A stretch of 64,000 nt of DNA. It comes from a virus. A program made the position numbers and the translations under genes. How positions within the stretch are numbered: position 1 is the stretch's first letter; every line of letters begins with the position of its first letter. Below the pieces are notes generated by a model. That model was given only the letters and a program-made list of their open reading frames with translations, was not told where the DNA came from and made no database searches. The stretch covers positions 62,001 through 126,000 of IMG/VR virus record IMGVR_UViG_3300042868_010004, one strand, 5' to 3'. This document shows positions 51,568 through 59,204 of this stretch, piece after piece.

Positions 51568-52470
51568 ATGACAAATCGATCTTCAAAAAAGCCTTCCGTT
51601 CTAATCCTCGGTGGTGGCGCACTCGGCAAAGTCTTCGCAAAAGTATTCAATACCGGAGAGTTTGACCTAGCGGTTGCCAAACGGAAGAAATTCAGCGCAG
51701 AGGATGCCGGAAAGGGCTATCTAGCATATGAGTTCGACGCAGTGAATTGCCCGCCATACGTCGCCAAAGACTTTGATTATATAGTGAATTGTATTGGGGT
51801 AACACCTCAAAAAATTGACGAGACATGCACGCATTCCAAGCTGAATGCACTCTTGGTCAACTCCGCCTTTCCTTACCAACTGGCCAAGAATTGCCCAAAC
51901 AGCCGGATTATTCATATCTCGACTTCCCATGTCTTCGCCTTAGCTGGTGGTAACAAGACGGAGAATGATTGGCCGCAACCTTTGACGACCTATGAGAAGA
52001 CAAAGTTTGCCGGAGAGGTCTGGGCCGAGAACGTGATGAATCTCCGCTGCTCCGTCGTGGGGCCGGGCGGCGGGCTATTTGAGTGGTTCAAGACGGAGAG
52101 AAAACAGAAGGGTCGGGTTGAAGGTTATACGAATCATATGTGGAATGGCTTAACATCATTGAAATTGGCGGAAATCTGCCGAGGTATCATCCGAGATGAG
52201 CTATTTTGCGGAGGTATCCAGCACATTGTCCCTAACGGGAAGGTCAGTAAGCATCAGCTCTTATGGGAATTGAATCAGTATCCTTGGGGTGAATCTGACA
52301 AGGCGGCGGAGATAGTGGAAGCAAAGGCTGATTGCGGCTTGGATAGAACCCTTGGAACCGTCCGACTGATTGAAAATATGGCGCTTTGGCGTGGGGCGGG
52401 CAGCTTGGCTCCATTGGATATTCGGACGCAAATTAGAGAGATGGCGATTTGGGTGGAGGAGAACAAATAA
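51568..52470 (+). CDS. RmlD/WcaG-type NAD(P)-dependent sugar reductase
   Basis: 300 residues, Rossmann extended-SDR fold: GGGALGKVFAKVF (residues 15-27) is the nucleotide-binding loop, STSHVF (118-123) supplies the catalytic Ser/Thr, and YEKTK (Y142, K146) the SDR YxxxK. It most resembles dTDP-4-dehydrorhamnose reductase-type enzymes that reduce the 4-keto group of a nucleotide sugar. With GDP-mannose dehydratase and the DegT-family enzyme it could complete a 6-deoxy or 3,6-dideoxy sugar. Confidence 0.72.
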   Translation: MTNRSSKKPSVLILGGGALGKVFAKVFNTGEFDLAVAKRKKFSAEDAGKGYLAYEFDAVNCPPYVAKDFDYIVNCIGVTPQKIDETCTHSKLNALLVNSAFPYQLAKNCPNSRIIHISTSHVFALAGGNKTENDWPQPLTTYEKTKFAGEVWAENVMNLRCSVVGPGGGLFEWFKTERKQKGRVEGYTNHMWNGLTSLKLAEICRGIIRDELFCGGIQHIVPNGKVSKHQLLWELNQYPWGESDKAAEIVEAKADCGLDRTLGTVRLIENMALWRGAGSLAPLDIRTQIREMAIWVEENK

Positions 52471-52473
52471 CTT

Positions 52474-52815
52474 ATGAATAACGATATTCAATTTGGTTGC
52501 CTGAATGTTGATACTGGTGAATTCCGAAAGGGCCATATTGATAAATCCGGCAATCAACAGTTTAAAAGATTGCCTTGGTATAAGCGATTATTTTTCCGAG
52601 AGCCGAGTCAGACGGAGTTGGTCGGGACTACGACCCTTTCGGTTGGTTTTATTTGGACGAGAGATACGGATTTGAAGGATGTAAAGGCGGCTCTTTATAG
52701 AAAATTCAATCCGTATGCCGGAAAGACTCAGAAAATTTGGGCCAAACAAAATGGAAATACAGTGTTTTTTGATCCTTTTATATATGACGAAAATAAGCAA
52801 TTAGTTATAAATTAA
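52474..52815 (+). CDS. Hypothetical protein
   Basis: 113 residues, beta-rich, with aromatic-rich middle (LPWYKRLFFREPSQTELVGT). Not recognised. Part of the same + operon with a 3-nt gap to the reductase and 9 nt to the next transferase. Confidence 0.5.
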   Translation: MNNDIQFGCLNVDTGEFRKGHIDKSGNQQFKRLPWYKRLFFREPSQTELVGTTTLSVGFIWTRDTDLKDVKAALYRKFNPYAGKTQKIWAKQNGNTVFFDPFIYDENKQLVIN

Positions 52816-52824
52816 GACAATTTT

Positions 52825-53622
52825 ATGAGTTATAAGATCGGCGTCCTCCTTTGCAGTTATTCACTCCCAGAATATATTCACGACTGCCTCCGCCCGTGGA
52901 TTGAAGCCCGGCAAGCCAAACTCGGAGGTCATGAATTTATCATTTCGGCAATTTCCGTCCCATTCAAAGAATATAAGGATAAGGCAGAGGAGGATACGGA
53001 AAGCCCAAAAATTTTACAGGAATACAAAGAGAAAGGCTTGATTGACTATCTGTTCACGGAGCCGAAGTGGGAGGAAGAGAAAGTTGTCCGGAATACTGCG
53101 CTCAATCCGCTGCTGGAAATTGAGAATTGTGACTTCTGTTGGCTGGTCGATTGTGATGAATTTTACCAACTCGTTGAGATTGAACGGATTATGAAATTCG
53201 TAGAGCGGAATCCGCTGACTTGTTGGTTCAGAGGTAACCTTAAGAACTACGTATTCTCGAATAAGGAATTTCTGGCTTTACCTTTTAATCCCGCTCGGAT
53301 TTACCGGACGAAGTATCAGAATTATAAGTTGTATGGATTTCGCTACGATAATGAGATGATCTATCACGGGACTATCACCAGAGATATCAAAGACCATGAG
53401 CAGATGCCGAGTCTGACTATTCCGAAGACCGTAGCCTTCACGCGGCACTACACATGGTTTTCGGATGCGAATAGCAAAAAAAAGTGTGAATATCAAAAGG
53501 GGAGATTTTCTCTTGAACTGTGTTCTTTCCTATGGAATCACAATGAAGATAAATTAGAGTTCAACCCATTGTATTTTAGTAAGTTCGGGAAACCTATCCC
53601 GGAAGTCTGCCGAGAGGATTGA
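52825..53622 (+). CDS. Glycosyltransferase, GT2-like
   Basis: 265 residues, GT-A fold. The first strand KIGVLLCSYSLPEYI is the donor-binding start. CWLVDCDEFYQL (about 109-120) contains the D-x-D-E metal site. TRHYTWFSD and the helical end complete a single-domain transferase. It ends the long + operon. The promoter of the following nrdJ gene overlaps its stop region. Confidence 0.72.
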   Translation: MSYKIGVLLCSYSLPEYIHDCLRPWIEARQAKLGGHEFIISAISVPFKEYKDKAEEDTESPKILQEYKEKGLIDYLFTEPKWEEEKVVRNTALNPLLEIENCDFCWLVDCDEFYQLVEIERIMKFVERNPLTCWFRGNLKNYVFSNKEFLALPFNPARIYRTKYQNYKLYGFRYDNEMIYHGTITRDIKDHEQMPSLTIPKTVAFTRHYTWFSDANSKKKCEYQKGRFSLELCSFLWNHNEDKLEFNPLYFSKFGKPIPEVCRED

Positions 53623-53646
53623 CAAGACAAGGAAAGGCTTTACACT
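53619..53646 (+). promoter_or_regulatory. Promoter of the ribonucleotide reductase operon
   Basis: TTGACA, a 16-nt spacer and TACACT. The predicted start is near 53653. The minus-strand reading of the -10 region is AGTGTAAAG, close to the late element, probably by coincidence. Confidence 0.7.
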
Positions 53647-53652
53647 AGACTC

Positions 53653-53740
53653 CGAATTAGGGAATCAAAAAGGCGGAAATTCCGTTTTTCGGTTCCTTGG
53701 CTTCTGTCGTTTTTGTAAACCTGTTTTCCCTAATTTTTAG
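53653..53740 (+). promoter_or_regulatory. Structured leader of the ribonucleotide reductase operon
   Basis: A perfect 10-bp repeat AATTAGGGAA/TTCCCTAATT (53655, 53726) closes a domain that contains an inner hairpin (AAAAA, CGGAA/TTCCG, TTTTT). The closing stem is followed by TTTTTAG and TTTTTT, so it could also act as a conditional terminator. It begins at the predicted transcription start. The design resembles a riboswitch or attenuator for the B12-dependent reductase operon, but no known family is recognised. Confidence 0.5.
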
Positions 53741-53774
53741 TTTTTTAAACCAGTAAATAAGTAAATATTTTATC

Positions 53775-56700
53775 ATGAGTCTTCAAGCATTGTCTGATTA
53801 CGTCGTTTATTCCAAGTATAGTCATTATCTTCCTGAGAAGAAGCGGCGCGAAACATGGGAGGAAATTACGGATCGAGTGTTCGGAATGCATTCTGTAAAA
53901 TACAAGAAGGAACTTGAAGAGAGTAAAGAGTTTGTAGATATGTTTGAGTCTGCTAAAAATGCGGTGAAAAAAAAACGAGTTTTGGGTTCCCAGCGCGCGC
54001 TTCAGTTTGCTAGTCCAGACCCCAAATTTGGTATCCTAAATAAGAACGAAAAGATCTTTAATTGCACGTCTACTCTTGTAGATCGCCCTCGTGCCTTTCA
54101 AGAAATTGGGTATGTTCTTTTGAATGGTTGTGGCGCTGGTTATAGTGTGCAATATCATCATATTGAGAAACTTCCAAATATTAAAAAACCGACCAAGGGC
54201 AAAAAAACATATCGGCCAGTCGATCAGATCGAAGGATGGTCGGAGTGCTGGGGTGTTCTAATTAATTCATTTTTTGAAAACGGTATTTATCCTGAGTATG
54301 AGGGATACGAGATTGAATTTGATTTAAGTGAAATTCGTCCCGCTGGTGCTCTTATTGCTGGTCAATTTAAAGCCCCCGGCCCACAACCCTTAGAAAAATC
54401 TCTAAACAAGATTCGCTCCTTGATTAATTCGGTTCTTGATAGCGGACAGAACCGCTTATCCTCATTAAATGTTCATGATACTATCTGTCATATTGCAGAT
54501 GCGATCATCAGCGGGGGTGTGAGGCGCAGCGCCCTGATCTGTCTTTTCTCGTTGACTGACAAGGAGATGCGCGAGTGCAAAACAGGAAATTGGTTTGAAG
54601 AAAACGCTCAAAGAGGTCGTGCAAATAATTCCGTTGTATTAGAGCGCGGTAAGGTAACAAAGGAACAGTTTGATGAAATTTTTGAGAATATAAAAAGCCA
54701 CGGTGAGCCAGGTTTTTATTTTGTGGATGACGGAGCAATACATCAATCAACAAACCCATGTATGAGATTGGACGCCAAGCTCTTGACAAAAAATGGAATT
54801 AGAGAATTGAAAGATATTTTGGAGGGTGATTACATTTGGTCTTCCGAGGGTTGGACAAAGGTTACAAAAAAATGGAAAACTGGAACTAAAGATGTTTATC
54901 GCTACAAGACAACTTTCGGCTCAATTGAGCTAACAGAAAATCATCTTGTTTTGAGTGAGGGTGATTTGATTGAAGTAGGGCAAGCTGAGTCTCTGGATAT
55001 TTTGAGAGGACCATTTGAAACAGATGTAAAATTAGATAATCAATCAATCATGGATGGGCTTGTTTTGGGTGACGGAACCTACCATAAAGCTTCTAAAACT
55101 TTAATGCTTTTAATCGGAAAGGACGACAAGGACTATTTTGACTCTGAGATAGCTAGCCTGATTATTAATCGCGCGGACTCAATTCAGGACTATGGATGGA
55201 GAGTTAAGACGACCATAACTTCTGACGAGTTATGCTATACCTACAACCGTTCTGTTCCGAATCGTTTCTTATGCGCAAAAAATGAAAAAGTTTGTTCTTT
55301 TTTAAGGGGGCTTTACTCGGCCAACGGAAGCATTTGCGGGAATCGAGTGACCTTAAAAACGACATCTAAAAAATTAGTGGACGATGTTCAATTGATGCTT
55401 TCTTCAATTGGAATTGCCTCTTACTATACAACCAATAAACCATCATTGGTTAGTTTTAGTAACGGGGACTATCTCTGCAAGGAAAGTTTTGACATTAATA
55501 TCTCCAAAGATATTCATAAGTTTTATCAAAAAATTGGATTTTTACAAAAATATAAAAACGAAAAACTTGAAAAAGTAATAAATGAAAGACAGTATACAAC
55601 CAAAAATGAAAGATCCAAAGATATTATCGGGGCTGATTTCGTTTGTCATGAAGATGTGTATGATATTACGGTAGATAATGAAAGTCATACCTTTTGGTGT
55701 AATGGTTTTAACATACATAACTGCTGCGAAATTGGGTTTTGGCCCATCTCAGAAAGCGGACAGTCTGGATTCGGCTTTTGCAACCTATGCGAGATCAACG
55801 GGTTAGAATGCAAGACTAAAGAAGAATTTTTTGAGTTATGCCAGCACGCCGCCTTTATTGGGACTCTTCAGGCGGGCTATAACTCTACCCCTTATCTTGG
55901 CAAAGCTACGGAAGATATTCTTCGCAAAGAAGCACTCCTCGGCGTTTCGGTTACTGGATGGATGGACTCACCGAATACTCTGTTCAACGAGGAAAACCTT
56001 AAAGCTGGCGTTGAAATCGTAAAACAAACAAACGAAAAAGTCGCCAAAATTATTGGTGTAAATCCCGCCGCTAGAACTACCTGCACAAAACCCTCCGGAA
56101 CAGCGTCCTCCGTTCTTATGACCGGATCTGGTATTCACGCGCAGCATTCTCGAAAATTTCTTCGCCGCGCTCAGGTGAACAAAAAAGAATTTGCCGGTAA
56201 GATCATGAAGAGGAAGAATAAGTGCGCGGTTGTTGAATCCGTTTATTCCACAAACAAGACCGATAACGTTATTTCTTTTCCATGTGAGGTAAATTCCGAG
56301 GCTATTGTAAAGGGTGATTTGTCAGCCATTGGTTTTCTTGAAAAGGTTAAACTAGCTTATCAAAGCTGGGTTCTACCGGGAACTTATGCCGACAGGGGTC
56401 TGAATAAAGCTGTGACCCATAATATATCTGTAACTGTTAATGTGGGTGATGATGAATGGGATGGCGCAAGGGATTATATTTTTGAAAACAGAGGTTACTT
56501 TTCCGGAATCTCTCTCCTTTCTCGGCAGGGCGATTTGATTTATGATCAGGCTCCGTTTGCCGAAGTCTTAGATCCTAAAGAACTCGTTGAAAAATATGGG
56601 GATGCTGTTCCTTTGGCGTCGGGATTGATTGTTGATGGATTGCATTCGTTTGATAATCTTTGGGTTGCCTGCGAGACGGCATTAGGGGTTCGAAAAATTG

Positions 56701-57083
56701 ACGAGAAGCCCGATCCCGTTGAGCCCAAGAAGCCGCGCAAATCTCGCGGAATGAAAGAAAAGGAATACACCTCCGCCTTAGCCAATTATGCGATAGAACT
56801 TAATCTTTATTATCAAGCCAAGGGTGAATACGAAACGATTGAGCATAAAAAAGATTGGGTTCGTCGGGCAAAACAGTTTACTGAAAGATATTTTAATAAC
56901 GATATGGTTAAAATGACTTACTGCCTAAAACATGTAAGTTTGTGGAAAGATTGGTTGGATATTAAACGAGAGTGGAAAGATATTGATTGGGCAAATATTA
57001 AGGAAAACGATCAAGAATATGTTGATGCCGATACAATGGCGGGGGCAAGTTGCTCTGGTGGGGCTTGTGAAATTTTAAAGTAA
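53775..57083 (+). CDS. nrdJ: Adenosylcobalamin-dependent (class II) ribonucleotide reductase with intein
   Basis: 1102 residues including a 321-residue intein; the spliced enzyme would be 781 residues, close to the monomeric Lactobacillus-type reductase. Landmarks: NCTSTLVDRPRAFQEIG (96-112) with the first redox Cys; NGCGAGYSVQ; GGVRRSALI (248-256); after splicing NP|CCEIGFW with the thiyl-radical Cys; FCNLCEIN with the second redox Cys; a TCTKPSGTASS motif; and a C-terminal CSGGAC pair that re-reduces the active site. It converts ribonucleoside triphosphates to deoxynucleotides using coenzyme B12. It is followed in the operon by a Bfd-like protein and the B12 adenosyltransferase. Confidence 0.93.
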   Translation: MSLQALSDYVVYSKYSHYLPEKKRRETWEEITDRVFGMHSVKYKKELEESKEFVDMFESAKNAVKKKRVLGSQRALQFASPDPKFGILNKNEKIFNCTSTLVDRPRAFQEIGYVLLNGCGAGYSVQYHHIEKLPNIKKPTKGKKTYRPVDQIEGWSECWGVLINSFFENGIYPEYEGYEIEFDLSEIRPAGALIAGQFKAPGPQPLEKSLNKIRSLINSVLDSGQNRLSSLNVHDTICHIADAIISGGVRRSALICLFSLTDKEMRECKTGNWFEENAQRGRANNSVVLERGKVTKEQFDEIFENIKSHGEPGFYFVDDGAIHQSTNPCMRLDAKLLTKNGIRELKDILEGDYIWSSEGWTKVTKKWKTGTKDVYRYKTTFGSIELTENHLVLSEGDLIEVGQAESLDILRGPFETDVKLDNQSIMDGLVLGDGTYHKASKTLMLLIGKDDKDYFDSEIASLIINRADSIQDYGWRVKTTITSDELCYTYNRSVPNRFLCAKNEKVCSFLRGLYSANGSICGNRVTLKTTSKKLVDDVQLMLSSIGIASYYTTNKPSLVSFSNGDYLCKESFDINISKDIHKFYQKIGFLQKYKNEKLEKVINERQYTTKNERSKDIIGADFVCHEDVYDITVDNESHTFWCNGFNIHNCCEIGFWPISESGQSGFGFCNLCEINGLECKTKEEFFELCQHAAFIGTLQAGYNSTPYLGKATEDILRKEALLGVSVTGWMDSPNTLFNEENLKAGVEIVKQTNEKVAKIIGVNPAARTTCTKPSGTASSVLMTGSGIHAQHSRKFLRRAQVNKKEFAGKIMKRKNKCAVVESVYSTNKTDNVISFPCEVNSEAIVKGDLSAIGFLEKVKLAYQSWVLPGTYADRGLNKAVTHNISVTVNVGDDEWDGARDYIFENRGYFSGISLLSRQGDLIYDQAPFAEVLDPKELVEKYGDAVPLASGLIVDGLHSFDNLWVACETALGVRKIDEKPDPVEPKKPRKSRGMKEKEYTSALANYAIELNLYYQAKGEYETIEHKKDWVRRAKQFTERYFNNDMVKMTYCLKHVSLWKDWLDIKREWKDIDWANIKENDQEYVDADTMAGASCSGGACEILK
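54759..55721 (+). other. Intein with LAGLIDADG endonuclease in nrdJ
   Basis: Codons 329-649. The first intein residue is C329 (CMRLDAKLLT), the block-B motif LTENHLVL lies near 387, and the splice end is VYDITVDNESHTF then NIHN with extein C650. Two LAGLIDADG motifs (MDGLVLGDG near 426 and FLRGLYSANG near 509) define a homing endonuclease. C1, the block-B His, penultimate His, terminal Asn and +1 Cys are all present, so splicing should be possible. Insertion is exactly at the catalytic NP|C site. Confidence 0.9.
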
Positions 57084-57277
57084 TGTCGATCTCCTGTATC
57101 TGCCATAATATCCCCTTAGAGGAAGCCATTCAAAAAGCCCCCTCTTTGGGCGACTTGCAGGCGGCGGGTATTTGCGCCACCAAATGCAAATTATGCGTTC
57201 CGTTCTTGGAAGACCTATTCCGACAGAAAAGCAAAGGCAGACAGACACATAAACAAGAAGAACTTAACCATGCCTAA
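57083..57277 (+). CDS. Bfd-like [2Fe-2S] protein
   Basis: 64 residues with C5, C7, C31, C35 and C38 (CICHNIPLEEAIQ, then ICATKCKLC). This CxC...CxxC arrangement with a helical core matches the bacterioferritin-associated ferredoxin/NirBD-type [2Fe-2S] domain. Its ATG overlaps the reductase stop by one base and its end overlaps the adenosyltransferase start by 8 nt, so all three are coupled. It may supply electrons to the reductase or to cobalamin reduction; this is inference. Confidence 0.72.
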   Translation: MSISCICHNIPLEEAIQKAPSLGDLQAAGICATKCKLCVPFLEDLFRQKSKGRQTHKQEELNHA

Positions 57278-57863
57278 ATCTGTAAAATCCGTCGCGACTA
57301 AAACCGGAGATACCGGAACAACCTCCCTGCTATATGGCGAGCGAGTTCTGAAATCAGACAGTCGGATTGAACTAGTCGGTCAGATTGATGAGCTTTCCGC
57401 CTTCCTCGGACTGGCCAAGGCTGAATTAACCGAGTATTTAGCCCGAAATTCAATCTATCTCAGCGTTGAGTCCTGTCCTGTCGCCTACGATGTGATTGAA
57501 ACCTTGAAAGAGGTCCAACTGAAATTCATCGAAATCATGGGTGAAATCGCAACGGAAGATGATAAGAAAAGCCGGTATGAGAAAGGCTTCGGAATCTTTG
57601 ATCTGCCCGACTTGGAAAAACTCGACCGAAGAATCCATACGTTAGAGACCGAATACGATCTCACCCCGACCGATTGGGTTCTGTATGGCTGTAATAAGAA
57701 TGCCGCCGCCTTGGATGTCGCTTCAAAAGTCTGCCGGAGGGTTGAGCGAGTCTTCTGGATGAAAAGCATACATGGGACAACAATCCGGCCCGTTATTTTA
57801 AAATATATCAACCGGCTGAGTGATTATCTTTATCTTTGCGCCAGATTCTTTGAGAAGAAATAA
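57270..57863 (+). CDS. Cob(I)alamin adenosyltransferase, PduO type
   Basis: 197 residues. The ATP-binding N-terminus TKTGDTGTTSLLYGERVLKSD (residues 10-30, in shorter form TKTGDTGTTSLLYGERV) and the ELVGQIDELSAFLGLAK segment are the PduO signature. VCRRVERVFW (about 152-161) and YINRLSDYLYLCARF (about 178-192) complete the five-helix family motifs. It transfers the adenosyl group of ATP to cob(I)alamin, making the coenzyme B12 required by the upstream reductase. The gene is translationally coupled to the Bfd-like gene. Confidence 0.9.
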   Translation: MPKSVKSVATKTGDTGTTSLLYGERVLKSDSRIELVGQIDELSAFLGLAKAELTEYLARNSIYLSVESCPVAYDVIETLKEVQLKFIEIMGEIATEDDKKSRYEKGFGIFDLPDLEKLDRRIHTLETEYDLTPTDWVLYGCNKNAAALDVASKVCRRVERVFWMKSIHGTTIRPVILKYINRLSDYLYLCARFFEKK

Positions 57864-57937
57864 CGGAGAAAGGCGCTTCTAGGACGGATGCTATTAGTGT
57901 AAACTTAGATAAGCAAAAACCGCATAGCCTTTCTCCG
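57864..57937. repeat. 11-bp inverted repeat around a GTGTAAAC element
   Basis: CGGAGAAAGGC (57864) and GCCTTTCTCCG (57927) are perfect complements 52 nt apart. Between them lies AGTGTAAAC (57897-57904), the putative late promoter core. The structure sits just before the ATG at 57942 and after the B12 operon. It could form a hairpin terminator for read-through from upstream, or an operator-like element. Confidence 0.5.
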
Positions 57938-57941
57938 CTTT

Positions 57942-58643
57942 ATGAAATCGACCGCCACCGTAATTTATCTAAATAAATCCCTTCACTCCAAGGTCAAACA
58001 GGCAGCGAATGAAAAATTTGATAAACCGAGCTATGTCAAGTCTTTATGGATTACCAGAGAGTATAAGAAGCGCGGCGGTAAAGTCAGATATGAGGGCGGG
58101 AAGCCATCCAAGGAATCAATTAAGAAGGCGGTTGCGTCCGAAGGTATCCAGACTTGCGGTTGTCACGTTACGGCCAGTCTGACTTGGGATCAGTATGAGA
58201 CGGAGGAAATCAATGCGAGTCTGGATGAAGAGTTCAGTCCAGTAGAGGGCGAGACCGATAAAGAAGTTTTGTTCGCGGCTCGGTTTTGGGAAGATAATAA
58301 GGAGGATATTTGCAAAGACGAAGAGGGTTTAATTACAGAGTTGGATCGCTCCTCAATGTTTGAAGCCGAAGAATATCTTGCTCTAGCCGAGAAAGAGAGA
58401 AAAACCCTAAACAAACCCTTCCGCACTCCGGGAGAAAGTAAGAAATTCGGCGTTTGGGTTAAAAACGAAAAGGGGAACGTTGTCCTCGTCCGCTTTGGGG
58501 ATAGTGAGCTATCCATAAAAAGGACAAATCCTGAGCGCAGAAAATCCTTTATGGCCCGTCATGGTTGTGATAACCCCGGTCCACGGTGGTCCGCAAAATT
58601 TTGGGCGTGCTGGAGCTGGCGTACTAATACAAAACTACCTTAA
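57942..58643 (+). CDS. Phage protein with conserved C-terminal KFGVWVKN...RRKSFMARHGCDNPG domain
   Basis: 233 residues. The C-terminal third, with VRFGDSELSI, then NPERRKSFMARHGCDNPGPR and a Trp/Cys-rich end, matches a domain found in many T4-like and other large phages as part of prohead or unknown proteins. The N-terminal 50 residues are basic. The central part is acidic. It has its own GTGTAAAC element upstream, consistent with late expression. The function is unknown; the domain is known only by conservation. Confidence 0.62.
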   Translation: MKSTATVIYLNKSLHSKVKQAANEKFDKPSYVKSLWITREYKKRGGKVRYEGGKPSKESIKKAVASEGIQTCGCHVTASLTWDQYETEEINASLDEEFSPVEGETDKEVLFAARFWEDNKEDICKDEEGLITELDRSSMFEAEEYLALAEKERKTLNKPFRTPGESKKFGVWVKNEKGNVVLVRFGDSELSIKRTNPERRKSFMARHGCDNPGPRWSAKFWACWSWRTNTKLP

Positions 58644-58677
58644 ACGTTAGCTCTCATAGTTCTATACTATTTTCATC

Positions 58678-59097
58678 ATGACAAATAATCCCGACCACTC
58701 TCACACATTCAATCCAAACGCGATTGATGTAAAACTAGCCGAAATCCTTCTGCTGCAAAGACTTGACAAAGAGGATCGAGATCGTTGGCGCGCTGAATTC
58801 AACGCAAAGATAGATGGGGTTGACGAAAGACTGAAGAGGGTTGAACAACAATGCCTCCTCACAAACGGAAAAATCATAAAACATACCGGCCAAATTGACG
58901 CCTTGGAAAAAATTAACGAGTTGGAGGAGGCAAGACAGGAAGAGATTGAATCTATCATTTCCACCAAGAAGTTTATCAATAAATGGCTTATCAATAAATG
59001 GTTCATCGTCTTCCTGATTGTCTTGGGCGCGGGAATCCTGAAGGTTATTTCCTCCCCTTGGCTTCAAGGAATACTTCGCCCGCTATCGGGAATTTAA
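58678..59097 (+). CDS. Coiled-coil protein with C-terminal membrane anchor
   Basis: 139 residues. Residues 20-85 are a charged coiled coil; a single membrane segment (WFIVFLIVLGAGILKVI, about residues 107-123) lies near the C-terminus. This layout resembles XhlA-like hemolysin/holin-associated proteins of phages, so a lysis role is possible. No endolysin gene lies next to it, so this is uncertain. A terminator follows. Confidence 0.6.
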   Translation: MTNNPDHSHTFNPNAIDVKLAEILLLQRLDKEDRDRWRAEFNAKIDGVDERLKRVEQQCLLTNGKIIKHTGQIDALEKINELEEARQEEIESIISTKKFINKWLINKWFIVFLIVLGAGILKVISSPWLQGILRPLSGI

Positions 59098-59133
59098 GGA
59101 AGACTGACAGAAAACGATTATTTTTTTGGATTT

Positions 59134-59168
59134 AACCCCGCCCGGCTTTTAAACTTGGCGGGTTTTTC
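59134..59168 (+). terminator. Rho-independent terminator
   Basis: AACCCCGCC pairs with GGCGGGTTT around an A/T-rich loop, followed by TTTTTC. It ends the 57942-59097 unit. Confidence 0.85.
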
Positions 59169-59204
59169 ATTTTTCGGAGGTGAGGCAGGATTCCGCCTTG
59201 ACAA

